A stretch of DNA of 64,000 bases from Cohnella baijiui (GCF_020731285.1 NZ_JAJFOW010000003.1:186001-250000); one strand, 5' to 3'. Shown: positions 48,678 to 58,167, counted from the stretch's first letter. Notes: generated from the sequence alone by a model not told the origin. Translations and numbers: made by a program.

Positions 48678-50228
48678 ATGAGAAAAAGCATGAAGAACCT
48701 GACATTAGGGTTATCGGTAGCAGCAATGGTTCTTGGCAGTGCTGCATGCGGCAGCAAGACACCGACAGAAAGTTCGGAGAGATCAGGGTATACGGGCGAT
48801 TTGGATTATGTGAAGCTGAAAATGTATGCGATTTCCGATGCACCCAATAATACGGACCTGGCCAAGCAGTACTGGGATCAGCTCAATGCCAGATTAAAAA
48901 AGGAACTGAATACGACTATCGATTTCACTTATGCAGCAGGCAATGATTACAAAAACAATTACGCTCTGGCAATTGCTTCAGGAGAAAAATATGACCTGAT
49001 GCAGGCGGCTCCCGGCTGGTTGGATTATCAAAGCTATGCATCAAAGAACGCATTTAAGCCGCTTGATGACCTGCTGCCGAAGTATGCCCCTTACCTATGG
49101 AAGAATATTCCCAAGACTACATGGGATGCAGCGTCCGTCAACGGAAAGATCTATGGTGTTCCCGGTATGTATACGGGAGTAACGGCACCCGCCTTCGTAT
49201 ACAGAGAGGATTTAAGAAAGAAGCACAATCTGCCTGAAATCAAGTCCATGGATGATATCGAGACCTATCTGCAGGGGATCAAGGACAAAGAGCCGGGAAT
49301 CATCCCGAGCGATGATTATCAGAGTCAGGTATACGGCACTTCCTGGATTTACACCACGCCTTATATCGGCATCGATGAAATTCACGACAGACTTTTCAAC
49401 TTTGTTTACGACCCCAGAAACGGTCAAGTGCTCAGTGTTATCGAGACGCCTGAATTCAAAAAATTTATGTATAAAATGAAGGATTGGGCTGATCGAGGCT
49501 TTTGGTCTTCCAGCGTACTGACCAGCACGAACTGGGGCGTAACGCAGGTACTCAACGGAGTAGCGGCGGCATCCTTCAATGAACAGCTGCCCGGCTATAA
49601 CAACCATGCGACACAGGTGGAAAAGGAACATGGCGCCGAGGGCTGGGAATTGAATTATTTTATGTATTTCGAAGGAAATCCGGACTCCGTCCTTCAAGGC
49701 TCCACAACCAGCAGCATGACGGCAATCTCAACGAATGCCGAGCATCCTGAACGAGCACTGATGGTTCTGGATTATATCCAGCAGCATGAAGATCTCTGGG
49801 ATTTCATTACTTATGGTACAGAGGGCGTTAATTACAACCTGACTGCAGACGGAACGATTGATACGTCAAACATTGCAGACGGCGCATCCTTCAACTATTT
49901 CCCCAGCGGTATGTTTGCAAATGACAAATTCAAGAAGCGCAAAAGCGATGCTTGGGTGAATTATGACGCCATGATGGAAAAGATCAATAAAAAGGTCGTA
50001 CCCGACATTTTTGAAGGCTTTGTCATGGATAAGAGCAGCTTCGAGACGGAGTATACGGCACTTAATGATGTAAATAGCCAATATGGATACCCGCTGGAGG
50101 CAGGTCTTCTCAGCGATGTGGATAAGGCATACCAGAGATATCTGGATAAAGCCAAGGCTGCAGGTCTTGATAAGGTTAGAGCAGAAGTGGAAAAACAGGT
50201 CCAGGCATGGCTTGCATCCAAAAAGTAA
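48678..50228 (+). CDS. Extracellular substrate-binding lipoprotein, LplA/LipO type
   Basis: A 516-residue lipoprotein whose signal peptide ends at Cys24 (LGSAAC). The large size, the DYVKLKMYAISDAPNNTDL opening and the C-terminal part with NSQYGYPLEAGLLSDVDKAY fit the LipO group with a DUF3502-like end. AGAGGAGGAAC precedes the ATG. It supplies the LplBC permeases. Expected substrates are oligosaccharides or glycosides; the GH9, ROK and SIS genes further down favour a beta-linked (amino)sugar oligomer (inference). Confidence 0.9.
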   Translation: MRKSMKNLTLGLSVAAMVLGSAACGSKTPTESSERSGYTGDLDYVKLKMYAISDAPNNTDLAKQYWDQLNARLKKELNTTIDFTYAAGNDYKNNYALAIASGEKYDLMQAAPGWLDYQSYASKNAFKPLDDLLPKYAPYLWKNIPKTTWDAASVNGKIYGVPGMYTGVTAPAFVYREDLRKKHNLPEIKSMDDIETYLQGIKDKEPGIIPSDDYQSQVYGTSWIYTTPYIGIDEIHDRLFNFVYDPRNGQVLSVIETPEFKKFMYKMKDWADRGFWSSSVLTSTNWGVTQVLNGVAAASFNEQLPGYNNHATQVEKEHGAEGWELNYFMYFEGNPDSVLQGSTTSSMTAISTNAEHPERALMVLDYIQQHEDLWDFITYGTEGVNYNLTADGTIDTSNIADGASFNYFPSGMFANDKFKKRKSDAWVNYDAMMEKINKKVVPDIFEGFVMDKSSFETEYTALNDVNSQYGYPLEAGLLSDVDKAYQRYLDKAKAAGLDKVRAEVEKQVQAWLASKK

Positions 50229-50247
50229 AGAAAAATGTAGGAACAGA

Positions 50248-50278
50248 CCCGTCCTTTCCCGCAAGGGAAGGGGCGGGG
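50248..50278 (+). terminator. Hairpin after the binding-protein gene
   Basis: ACCCGTCCTTTCCC and GGGAAGGGGCGGGT pair through GC and GU pairs around a GCAA loop, with no T-tract. It is probably a stabilising or attenuating stem-loop rather than a full stop, as the genes continue in the same direction. Confidence 0.5.
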
Positions 50279-50336
50279 TTAAAAGATAGGATGAGATGAA
50301 AGCTTAAAACATCGCAATGGCGAGGAGTGCAGGCCA

Positions 50337-50978
50337 ATGAAGAACGTCGTTTATATGATTCGCGATGATGTTAACCACCCGAAGGAAGTCATTGATCCGG
50401 TTATGGAAAAGGTGTTCGATGCGGAGCAGTGGGAAGTGATCCTCACTGACCGGGCGAGAGATTTGATAGAGACCGAGGAATTGGTAGATATGGCCATATT
50501 CTTTACCAACGGGCGACCTGAAGGGGAGACCAATCTGACCCCGGAAGAGCAGCGGCAGATTGTCCGGAAGGTAAGGAACGGCATGGGCATTATGTTCATA
50601 CATGCAGGACTTGTCCTCATTGAGTCGGACAGCCCGTTCTATATGGAGCTGAATTCCGGCCGATTCGTCGAGCATTCTCCCCATCACGTGGAGGTGACGA
50701 ATAACCCGGCGATTAGCTTCAAGCATCCGATTATCGAGGGCATCGAGCCATTCGTTGCTATCGACGAGCATTACTACTGTCAAGTGGATACGACGAGAAC
50801 CGATGTGATTCTGTTTAGCACTTCCCGGCATGTGACGGCAGTAGGGGGATGGGCACATCAGGTTGGGGCAGGCAAAGTAGTGGCACTGACTCCTGGACAT
50901 ACTCCGGAGGCGCTGGGCCATCCTCAAATGATTCAGCTCATGAAGAACAGTGTGGACTGGGCTGCTCGCCAGAGCTAG
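50337..50978 (+). CDS. ThuA-like protein
   Basis: A 213-residue ThuA-type protein with IFFTNGRPEGETNLTPEEQR, GMGIMFIHAGLVLIE in the position of the usual ALHSA, HPIIEGIEPFVAIDEHYYC and AGKVVALTPGHTPEALGHP. Members act next to dehydrogenases in 3-keto-disaccharide pathways. Its sequence differs clearly from the ThuA protein at 44291. GGCGAGGAG lies upstream of the ATG. It opens the catabolic part of the operon, 108 bp after the binding protein. Confidence 0.82.
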   Translation: MKNVVYMIRDDVNHPKEVIDPVMEKVFDAEQWEVILTDRARDLIETEELVDMAIFFTNGRPEGETNLTPEEQRQIVRKVRNGMGIMFIHAGLVLIESDSPFYMELNSGRFVEHSPHHVEVTNNPAISFKHPIIEGIEPFVAIDEHYYCQVDTTRTDVILFSTSRHVTAVGGWAHQVGAGKVVALTPGHTPEALGHPQMIQLMKNSVDWAARQS

Positions 50979-50997
50979 AACCTAACGAGGGAGCGAT

Positions 50998-51819
50998 GTG
51001 TCAGTGGGTTCGATGTCAGTGGCATTAGGATTGTATTCGGTATACAAGGAGCTTCGGCGCGACCTGGAGTCGACGCTGCGCAGAGTCAAGGCAATCGGCT
51101 ATGAAGGGGTGGAATTCTATGGCCCGTTCATTCATGAGCCGGAGAAGATTAATGGACTGCTGAAGGAAATCGGACTCGTCAACTGCGGCTGGCATACGGA
51201 ATGGAAATGGCTGCAGGCAGATACGATTGACGCAACGCTGGACTACCATGCCCGCGCCGGAACGACCAATATGATCATCCCGGCCTTGGGCGGGCCTTGG
51301 CAAATTGGACATCAGATGAGCGAGGATTGCGCGGATGTGTGGGTGCAATATGCAGTCCGCATCAATGAACTTGCGAGGAAGGTGGAAGAGCGGAATTTCC
51401 GCATCGGCTACCATACTCATGCGCATGAATTTCATACGCATTTTGGCGAGTCAACGCCGTGGTCGCTTCTTAGCGAACATACTCATTCCGGCATCCTACT
51501 GGAACTGGATACAGGCAATTGCATGGAAGCGGAGGCTGATCCGGCCCAGGCTATTGCAGATCACCCGGGGAGAGTACAGCTTGTGCATTGCAAGCCGTTC
51601 TCCCGTAAGCTTGGCCACGAGACATTCATCGGCAGCGCTATGGATGACAATGATTGGCCGGCTATTCTTGAGGCATGCAGCCGCTCGGGAACCGAATGGC
51701 TGATTGTAGAGCATGAATCGGAGACCGAGTATCCCCAGTTTGATGGCGCGGAGCGGTGTTATGCCGGGCTGCTGGAGCAGCTGGGGCAGCTTCAGCCGGC
51801 TGTAGACAGAGAAGTTTAG
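50998..51819 (+). CDS. Sugar phosphate isomerase/epimerase-like TIM barrel
   Basis: A 273-residue TIM barrel of the IolE/hydroxypyruvate isomerase group. Metal-binding acids and histidines are in GYHTHAHEFHTHFG, ELDTGNCMEAE, LVHCKPFS and IVEHESETEYPQFDG. GAGGGAG precedes the GTG at 50998; an ATG at 51013 is possible. A partner dehydrogenase follows 31 bases later. The same epimerase-dehydrogenase pair, in the other order, occurs at 17.3-19.1 kb. Confidence 0.85.
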   Translation: MSVGSMSVALGLYSVYKELRRDLESTLRRVKAIGYEGVEFYGPFIHEPEKINGLLKEIGLVNCGWHTEWKWLQADTIDATLDYHARAGTTNMIIPALGGPWQIGHQMSEDCADVWVQYAVRINELARKVEERNFRIGYHTHAHEFHTHFGESTPWSLLSEHTHSGILLELDTGNCMEAEADPAQAIADHPGRVQLVHCKPFSRKLGHETFIGSAMDDNDWPAILEACSRSGTEWLIVEHESETEYPQFDGAERCYAGLLEQLGQLQPAVDREV

Positions 51820-51850
51820 CGTTACTAAACCAGTGGGAGATGTTACGGTG

Positions 51851-52834
51851 ATGCAGACCAATCAGGCAATCAGATTCACAGGCAAGCAGCAAGCATCGCT
51901 TGTGCAGGGCGATTGGGAGCCGTCGCCGCTTGCAGCCGATGAAATTTTAGGGCGAACGATCGTATCGCTCATATCGAATGGCTCGGAGATGGGCGCATAT
52001 ATGGACTATTCCGGAGGGATGAAGTATCCGGTTGAGACTGGCTATGCCGCTATTCTCGAGGTGCTTGAGGCGGGTGAAGAGGTTACAAATGCGAGAGTGG
52101 GCGAACATGTGCTGGCATTGTCCCCGCATCAGGCATACAGCCGGGTCAAATTCCATGATTACATTCCTGTCCCGGCGGGAATGAAGCCGGAGCATGCCGT
52201 GATTGGCCGATTCCCGGCTGTCTCGATGACCTCCATGATTCATTCCCGAATCCGCCCGACGGAATCGGTTATGGTAACGGGGCTTGGCATTGTGGGCCTC
52301 ATGTGCGCGCAAGTGATGCAGCATTGCGGCTATGAGGTCTATGCCTTTGATCCGAACGAGGGCCGCAGAGCAACAGCCCGATCTTGCGGATTGCGCCATG
52401 TATATGCCTCGCCGGATGAAGTGCCGGTACTGAAAGGAACGGCTGGATTGGCGATGGATTGCTCCGGCAGGGAAGAGGCGGTGTATTCCTTGCTTGCCAA
52501 CCTGCGCAAGGGCGGGGAACTGTATCTGATCGGCGTGCCTTGGTACCGTTCGACGGACAAGTTCGCGCATGATTTGCTTCGCAGCATTTTCTATGGATAT
52601 ATCCAGGTTAATTCCGGCTGGGAATGGTCCCTCCCGCGACATTCTTCGGAGTTCCATCCTAACAGCAATCATGGGAGCATTAGGAAAGCAATGGAATGGA
52701 TTCGCGACGGGCTGATCCAGGTAGAGAACATTTATGATAGCTATGCGCCAAGCGCATGCGGAGAAGTGTATGCGGGAATTGCCGGCGGCACATTGACGAA
52801 ACCCTGCGTTATTTTTGATTGGAGCTCGGTTTAA
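51851..52834 (+). CDS. Medium-chain dehydrogenase lacking the catalytic zinc ligands
   Basis: A ~327-residue MDR-family oxidoreductase. The GroES part has SLISNGSEMGAYMDYSGG and YPVETGYAAILEVLEAG, so the Cys and GHE ligands of the catalytic zinc are absent. The Rossmann part has MVTGLGIVGLMCAQVMQ and YAFDPNEGRR, suggesting NAD+. GGGAGA at 51834 fits the ATG at 51851 or the GTG at 51848 better than the GTG at 51833. It probably oxidises a glycoside or free sugar in cooperation with the ThuA and TIM-barrel proteins. Confidence 0.82.
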   Translation: MQTNQAIRFTGKQQASLVQGDWEPSPLAADEILGRTIVSLISNGSEMGAYMDYSGGMKYPVETGYAAILEVLEAGEEVTNARVGEHVLALSPHQAYSRVKFHDYIPVPAGMKPEHAVIGRFPAVSMTSMIHSRIRPTESVMVTGLGIVGLMCAQVMQHCGYEVYAFDPNEGRRATARSCGLRHVYASPDEVPVLKGTAGLAMDCSGREEAVYSLLANLRKGGELYLIGVPWYRSTDKFAHDLLRSIFYGYIQVNSGWEWSLPRHSSEFHPNSNHGSIRKAMEWIRDGLIQVENIYDSYAPSACGEVYAGIAGGTLTKPCVIFDWSSV

Positions 52835-52886
52835 ATACCGGCTTGCCGTCGGCAGCTCATCACAATTCCGGGAAGAGAGTGAGATC

Positions 52887-53297
52887 ATGTATACGACAAC
52901 TAAAAAGCAGGGTATCCATCATGTTTGCCTAAAGACACGGGATATCGAAAGTACAGTCAAGTTTTACATAGAAGGTCTTGGCGCACGCTTTGTCGTGGAA
53001 TGGGGCAAGGATGGGGCCGAGGATCATGCGGTGCTGGTGGATCTGGGCGATGGCGATTTCCTGGAAATCTTCGAGACGAAGAGGGAATTTGTCGATGGGA
53101 TATGGGAGCATCTGGCAGTTCGAACGATGGATATCGAGGAATCGGTGCGCCGGGCCGTGGCGGCGGGAGCAACGCCTCTTGGCGTTCCGCGCCATAGTAA
53201 CATTCCGGCCCGCTCGGGCGAAATCGTCAGCTTGAGCTTCTGCTATGTTCGCGCGCCGGGCGGCGAGCTCGTCGAGTTCATTCAGGATGACCATTAA
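52887..53297 (+). CDS. VOC-family (glyoxalase/dioxygenase fold) protein
   Basis: A 136-residue single VOC unit pair: IHHVCLKTRDIESTVKFYIE with a His metal ligand, DFLEIFE with a Glu ligand, then HLAVRTMDIEESVRRAVAAG and PGGELVEFIQ with the second His and Glu. This composition fits a glyoxalase I-like lyase or an epimerase acting on a small keto compound. The ATG at 52887 has GGGAAGAGAG upstream. In this operon it may process a keto-sugar fragment. Confidence 0.83.
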   Translation: MYTTTKKQGIHHVCLKTRDIESTVKFYIEGLGARFVVEWGKDGAEDHAVLVDLGDGDFLEIFETKREFVDGIWEHLAVRTMDIEESVRRAVAAGATPLGVPRHSNIPARSGEIVSLSFCYVRAPGGELVEFIQDDH

Positions 53298-53370
53298 AAA
53301 CAGGCCTTCGCCCCATGATTTGTCTTCCGTTCCTGCGCCAAAAAAGCAAGTGCTATCAGGAGGAACCACG

Positions 53371-54327
53371 ATGGAGAAGTCTGTACTGGCTGTTGATTTG
53401 GGAGGAACCAAAATCTTGATCGGGGAGGTTTCGCTGGACGGTGAAGTGCTCGAAAGCAAGGTTTATGCATCGACGGTAGTATCGCAAGAAAAAGTATTCG
53501 AGACGTTAGCGGCAGCCCTCGGAGATTATATCAAACATGTGGGACTGCGGCGCGAAGCGGCGGCGATCGGGATCGGCGTAGTAGGACGGGTCGATACGAG
53601 CGAGGGCGTCTGGCTCGAAATCGATCCTTCCAGAAGCCAGCCGATCGCGCTCGCCCGGAAGATCAGCGAGCTGTTCGAGATGCCGTGCACAATCGGCAAC
53701 GATGTCTACTGTGCCACGCTCGCGGAGCAGAAATGGGGCTGCGGTACCTATTCGGACAATTTTATTTATATGAATATCGGTACGGGGATTGCCGCCCGTT
53801 GCGTAGTAAACGGCGAGCCGATTATCGGCCGGCATTTCAATGCGGGCGAGGTTGGGCATCATGTGGTAGATTATGACAGCGATGTTCAATGCATCTGCGG
53901 AAGGAAGGGTTGCGTCGAGCCGTTGGCTTCCGGGCTCGGGATGCACAATCGGATCGTTGCGCTGAAGCCGTCCTATCCCGATTCGCCCATTGTCATCCCG
54001 AATGAAGGCCGCGTAGGTGTCGAAGAGATTTTTGCAGGCTACGATCACGGTGATCCGCTCTGTGCGGAGGTTGTGGATACTGCGCTGCAGGCTGTAGCGG
54101 AAACGATTATGAATATGGTCCGCTTCTCCGATCCGGACACTGTTGTACTTGGCGGCGGTGTTGTTAGCGGTAGCTGGTTCATTGACAAGCTGCAGATCAG
54201 GTTGCAGGAGAAGACGATGCGTTTCGTTATCAACGGCGTGAAGAAGACGGCGATCGACGAGGCCATTATCGGATTGAAGGGCGCTGCATGGCTGGCTATC
54301 AGAACGATGTCCAAGCCGGAAGCCTAA
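53371..54327 (+). CDS. ROK-family sugar kinase
   Basis: A 318-residue cytoplasmic ROK protein with the phosphate-binding VLAVDLGGTKILIGEV, IGNDVYCATLAE (catalytic Asp), the ROK glycine-rich INIGTGIAARCVVNG-type strand and a CXCGXXGCXE zinc motif (CICGRKGCVE). No helix-turn-helix precedes it, so it is a kinase and not a repressor. TCAGGAGGAACC precedes the ATG; the longer frame overlaps the VOC gene out of frame. Glucose, N-acetylglucosamine and N-acetylmannosamine are typical substrates. Confidence 0.9.
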   Translation: MEKSVLAVDLGGTKILIGEVSLDGEVLESKVYASTVVSQEKVFETLAAALGDYIKHVGLRREAAAIGIGVVGRVDTSEGVWLEIDPSRSQPIALARKISELFEMPCTIGNDVYCATLAEQKWGCGTYSDNFIYMNIGTGIAARCVVNGEPIIGRHFNAGEVGHHVVDYDSDVQCICGRKGCVEPLASGLGMHNRIVALKPSYPDSPIVIPNEGRVGVEEIFAGYDHGDPLCAEVVDTALQAVAETIMNMVRFSDPDTVVLGGGVVSGSWFIDKLQIRLQEKTMRFVINGVKKTAIDEAIIGLKGAAWLAIRTMSKPEA

Positions 54328-54347
54328 AAAGGGGGGATAAAGGAATC

Positions 54348-56747
54348 ATGGCATCGAAAATAGCGCGTGAACTTGAACTTTCAAATCTGATTCACAGACC
54401 GCTGAAGGTGGACGAGAGTGCGTCATTGGAAGCGGACAGCTTGAAGAAGGAAGTATTGGACAGGGTAGTCATTCTCGATCAGGCCGCGGGCTGCGATCGG
54501 TGGATGCATCGTGGACTCGGGGCGTCAAGCGTGCTTGAAGGCGGTCTGTTGCAGCTGACTTCTCCGTTTGATATGGATACGTGGCCGGAGGGTTCGCCTA
54601 GCGACGGAGATTACTGCACTTACGGGCATGTAGGCGTTTATCGGACATTCGATCATGAGAACTGGGAGCATTTCAACCGGATTTCCTTCGAAATTTACCC
54701 GGACTGCAGCGGGATGTCGAACCCGCATATGAAAGTAGCCCTAAAAAATGACGGTACGATCAAAATTCCCGATATTTATCACCGTGAAGGCTCCAATGTC
54801 ATCAATTTGAAAGACCGCCAATGGAATGTATGCTCGATGGAAATTCCGGACTTGCCGCGGGACGGGATTACCGAGCTTGCGTTTTGCTATGATATGTACG
54901 GCAAAGACCGTGCGACCGGCGATACGATGATATTTCGCATTCGCAACGTCTTCCTGGAAAAGGTAGCCTATCCGAACATTTCGAAAGGATGGCAGCCAAG
55001 AAGCAAGGATATTATTTTTTCCCATAACGGCTACAGTGTGGAGCAACCTAAAACGATGATTTTGGCAGAGCAACACACATCGTCTTTCACCGTTATCGAG
55101 CTTGAGACGGGAGAGGAGAAGTTCACCGGCCCCGTTAATCATGCGAGCACCTCCATCGGCAGTTTCTCCGTTGTGGACTTTTCCGCGTTTAAGGAGAAAG
55201 GGAAGTATATCGTCCGGGTGGGCGAGCTGCTGACAAAACCCTTCGAGATTGGCGGCGCGGCGGACCGATGGGAAGATTCGATCTGGAAATCGATTAACTT
55301 TATCTATTGCGAGCGCTGCGGCTGTCCGGTGCACGGCATTCACGGAAGCTGCCATGAGGATATTCTCGCCCGGCATAACGGCGGAACGATTATTTTCAAT
55401 GGCGGATGGCATGATGCAGGCGATGTATCCCAGCAACTGGTGCAGACGGCAGAGGTGGCATTCGCCCTCTACGAGATTGCCTATCAGGTGAAGGAGCGCA
55501 ACTATCCGCTGTATCTTCGACTTGTCGAAGAGGGAGAATGGGGAGTGGACTTCATTCTGAAGACCCGATTCGGCGACGGCTACCGGGCTACAAGCGCTGG
55601 GATCCGAATCTGGTCGGACGGCATCATGGGCAATATGGACGATATGACTGCCCGCGTGCACAACAACCCGTATGAAAACTTTATCCTCTCCGGCATCGAA
55701 GCGCAGATCGCCATGTTCATGGAGGATGGGGATCTGCTGAAGGATAAATTAGCAGCCTGTGCGATCCAGGATTTCAAATATGCGGTCGAGCAATTCGAGC
55801 TCAGAAGCTTTGCGCCGAAGCCTATCTTCTGGGAGCACACCTACATGAGCTCGGAAAGCTTGTTCATGGCGACGGCTTCATGGTCGGCATCGCTCCAATA
55901 CCGGCTGACAGGCGAGGCTTCCTATGCAATCAAGGCTGTCGAATATTTAGACTATGTGATCGATTCGCAAGAGCTTGCCGGCATTCACACCGATGACGGC
56001 AAGACCGTAGCCGGCTTTTTCTACCGGACGCCGGAGAAGAAGGTCATTCAGCATTTCAACCACCAGGCTAGAGAGCATGTGTATTTGCAGGCTTTCAGCG
56101 AAATTCTGAAGACGCAGCCTGAGCATGCCAAGCGTGATAGCTGGATGGAATCCGTCCGAAGCTACGGGGAATATATCAAGTTTCTGACAGCCTTTACAGC
56201 GCCGTATCCCATGATTTCAAGCGGCATTTACCATGTGGATGAGAATGAGGACCGTGAAAGCTTCGAGCTCCAGCATTTGTTGGTGGGGGAGGAAGCGAAA
56301 GCGTTGTATACGGAGCAATTGAGGCAGGGGGTCCGTCTGAACGACTACCATTACTTGAAGCGGTTTCCGGTCTGGTTCTCGTTCAAGGGCAACACGGCGA
56401 TCGTCCTTTCTACCGGCAAGGCCGCGTCCCTGGCAGGCATGCTGCTTGAGGATCGGGAGCTGATCTCGATTGCCGAGAGTCAGTTGCAGTGGGTAGTAGG
56501 CAAGAATCCGTTCGGTCAATCGCTAATGTACGGCGAAGGCTATAACTTCGCCCAGCAATACAGCGTGCTTAGCGGAGAAATCGTAGGCGAAATTCCGGTA
56601 GGCGTACAAACCTTCGAGAACGAGGATATTCCATACTGGCCGCAAATGAACAACGCCACCTACAAGGAAGTATGGGTCGGTCTAGCAGGCAAATGGCTGT
56701 CTCTGCTCTCCGACTTGTACGCGTACGACAAGCGGAGCGAGGCTTGA
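54348..56747 (+). CDS. Glycoside hydrolase family 9, cytoplasmic
   Basis: A 799-residue GH9 enzyme without signal peptide. Residues ~30-210 form a carbohydrate-binding-like beta domain. Then an Ig-like domain of the GH9 N-terminal type (~220-305) follows, and the (alpha/alpha)6 barrel with NGGWHDAGDVSQQLV, whose DAGD (356-359) supplies the catalytic base. KNPFGQSLMYGEGYN follows and the likely acid Glu774 lies in YKEVWVGLAGKW. AGGGGGGATAAAGG precedes the ATG. Cytoplasmic GH9 enzymes include cellobiose/cellodextrin hydrolases and exo-beta-glucosaminidases. The neighbouring SIS and ROK genes make the latter worth considering. Confidence 0.88.
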   Translation: MASKIARELELSNLIHRPLKVDESASLEADSLKKEVLDRVVILDQAAGCDRWMHRGLGASSVLEGGLLQLTSPFDMDTWPEGSPSDGDYCTYGHVGVYRTFDHENWEHFNRISFEIYPDCSGMSNPHMKVALKNDGTIKIPDIYHREGSNVINLKDRQWNVCSMEIPDLPRDGITELAFCYDMYGKDRATGDTMIFRIRNVFLEKVAYPNISKGWQPRSKDIIFSHNGYSVEQPKTMILAEQHTSSFTVIELETGEEKFTGPVNHASTSIGSFSVVDFSAFKEKGKYIVRVGELLTKPFEIGGAADRWEDSIWKSINFIYCERCGCPVHGIHGSCHEDILARHNGGTIIFNGGWHDAGDVSQQLVQTAEVAFALYEIAYQVKERNYPLYLRLVEEGEWGVDFILKTRFGDGYRATSAGIRIWSDGIMGNMDDMTARVHNNPYENFILSGIEAQIAMFMEDGDLLKDKLAACAIQDFKYAVEQFELRSFAPKPIFWEHTYMSSESLFMATASWSASLQYRLTGEASYAIKAVEYLDYVIDSQELAGIHTDDGKTVAGFFYRTPEKKVIQHFNHQAREHVYLQAFSEILKTQPEHAKRDSWMESVRSYGEYIKFLTAFTAPYPMISSGIYHVDENEDRESFELQHLLVGEEAKALYTEQLRQGVRLNDYHYLKRFPVWFSFKGNTAIVLSTGKAASLAGMLLEDRELISIAESQLQWVVGKNPFGQSLMYGEGYNFAQQYSVLSGEIVGEIPVGVQTFENEDIPYWPQMNNATYKEVWVGLAGKWLSLLSDLYAYDKRSEA

Positions 56748-56768
56748 GCAGACCATAATGCGACTAGG

Positions 56769-56796
56769 CTGACCGGCAGCGCGATCTGCCGGTCAG
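56769..56796 (+). terminator. Hairpin between the GH9 and SIS genes
   Basis: Perfect 11-bp stem CTGACCGGCAG / CTGCCGGTCAG, loop CGCGAT, followed by TCTT. It could terminate part of the transcripts ahead of the SIS gene. Confidence 0.6.
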
Positions 56797-56821
56797 TCTT
56801 GTCGGCTAGGAGGAAGAATCG

Positions 56822-57907
56822 ATGAAACCGACAATGATGACCTATATTCAAGAAGAGCAGGCGGTAACGGAAGGCATTCTCGGCAGCTACCCGGGCAACG
56901 TGGATGCCTTCGCGGAGTTGGCGGCGGACAAGAAGACGGAATGGCTTATTTTGGCGACCGGTTCAAGTATCAATGCCGCGCTAAGCGCCAAATATTATAT
57001 CGAGAAAGTGGCGGATGTGCGCATTGACGTCAAAGAACCGTTCAATTTCACGCATTACGATAAAATCAGTCCGCACTGCGATCTGGTCATCGGCATTTCG
57101 CAAAGCGGCCAGAGCACTTCGACGATCGGCGCCTTGAACCGGATTCGAGTGCAAACAGGCCTCAAAACGGTCGCCTTCACGTGCGATGTGACGACGGCCA
57201 TTTCCGAAGCGGCTGATCTGACGCTTGATATCGGCTGCGGCAAGGAAAGAGTCGGCTACGTGACCAAAGGGTTTATCGCTACCGTATTGACGCTGATGCT
57301 CGCCGGCCTTAAGACGGCAGTAGCGAAAAAAACGCTGACGGAACAGGAGGAGCAGGCCCATCTCGATCAATTCCGCGCTGCGATAGCCGCTATTCCGCAA
57401 ACGATCGCCAAAACAGAGGTGTTCTTCGAGCAGCACAAGGAAAATTTGGCGAGCGCGCCCAGATTTTCCGCTGTTGGTTACGGCCCTACCGTCGGAACGG
57501 TGAAGGAATTTGAAACCAAATTTTCAGAAACGGTTCGGATGCCGTCGCAGGGGATCGATCTGGAGGCCTTCATGCATGGACCGTATCTGGAGGTCAATCC
57601 GGAGCACCGTATTTTCTTCGTTGAAACAGAAAGCCCGGTCAAGGAGCGGATGGAGCTGCTGATTGCGTACGAGAGCCGGATTACGAACTACACCTATACC
57701 GTCACGTTAGGTAAAGCGGAGAATGACCGTACGATTGGTCTGGAGGTGAAGCTGGACGAGTTCATGGCTCCGTTCATAATGATTATTCCGTTCCAGATTT
57801 TGGCTCATCATATTGCGGGAGCAAGAGGAATCGATTTGACCCAGCGGATTTATACCGACTTTGGGGTAGCAATGAAGAGCAAGACACAGCCGGGAGACTA
57901 CGCATAA
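56822..57907 (+). CDS. Double-SIS-domain sugar isomerase/deglycase (FrlB/AgaS/GlmS-like)
   Basis: A 361-residue protein with two SIS domains: LILATGSSINAALSAKYYIE and VIGISQSGQSTSTIGALN in the first, RFSAVGYGPTVGTVKEFETK and MPSQGIDLEAFMHGPYLEV in the second. Such proteins isomerise or deaminate amino-sugar phosphates or split fructosamine 6-phosphates. GGAGGAAGAATCG precedes the ATG. As last gene of the operon it parallels NagB at the end of the 12.8-25.5 kb operon, suggesting that both feed into fructose-6-phosphate (inference). Confidence 0.88.
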   Translation: MKPTMMTYIQEEQAVTEGILGSYPGNVDAFAELAADKKTEWLILATGSSINAALSAKYYIEKVADVRIDVKEPFNFTHYDKISPHCDLVIGISQSGQSTSTIGALNRIRVQTGLKTVAFTCDVTTAISEAADLTLDIGCGKERVGYVTKGFIATVLTLMLAGLKTAVAKKTLTEQEEQAHLDQFRAAIAAIPQTIAKTEVFFEQHKENLASAPRFSAVGYGPTVGTVKEFETKFSETVRMPSQGIDLEAFMHGPYLEVNPEHRIFFVETESPVKERMELLIAYESRITNYTYTVTLGKAENDRTIGLEVKLDEFMAPFIMIIPFQILAHHIAGARGIDLTQRIYTDFGVAMKSKTQPGDYA

Positions 57908-57952
57908 GGAATCCAGCAGGCTTTATATCATAAAAGGATAGTACAGTAAGAG

Positions 57953-57995
57953 GATGTCCCTCGTCATCATTGGATGATGAGGGACATCTTTTTTT
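57953..57995 (+). terminator. Terminator of the GH9 operon
   Basis: 16-bp stem GATGTCCCTCGTCATC / GATGATGAGGGACATC (one GU pair) with loop ATTG and a seven-T tail. It is a strong intrinsic terminator. Confidence 0.92.
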
Positions 57996-58103
57996 ATACG
58001 TGTATCCGGCTCGCCCTATCGCGAACGAAATTTCATTATCGTTATTGTCTGTTAAGAAGCATCATTTGACCTTCAAAGTGATGTAAATTTCGCTAAAAAA
58101 GAC

Positions 58104-58132
58104 TTGCAAATAATTGCCCGAGGGAATAAGAT
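58104..58132 (+). promoter_or_regulatory. Promoter of the NRAMP gene
   Basis: TTGCAA (58104-58109), 17-bp spacer and TAAGAT (58127-58132). The spacer contains a small dyad TTGCCCGAGGGAA. Confidence 0.55.
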
Positions 58133-58149
58133 TTGTGTGTATTAAAAAA

Positions 58150-58167
58150 TGTTTACCTAGGGAAACA
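58150..58167. promoter_or_regulatory. MntR-like operator
   Basis: TGTTTACCTAGGGAAACA, a dyad with a single mismatch that resembles the MntR sites described upstream of Bacillus mntH (AAAC ends around a CC/GG core). It lies just after the promoter and 30 bp before the transporter start. Confidence 0.6.
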
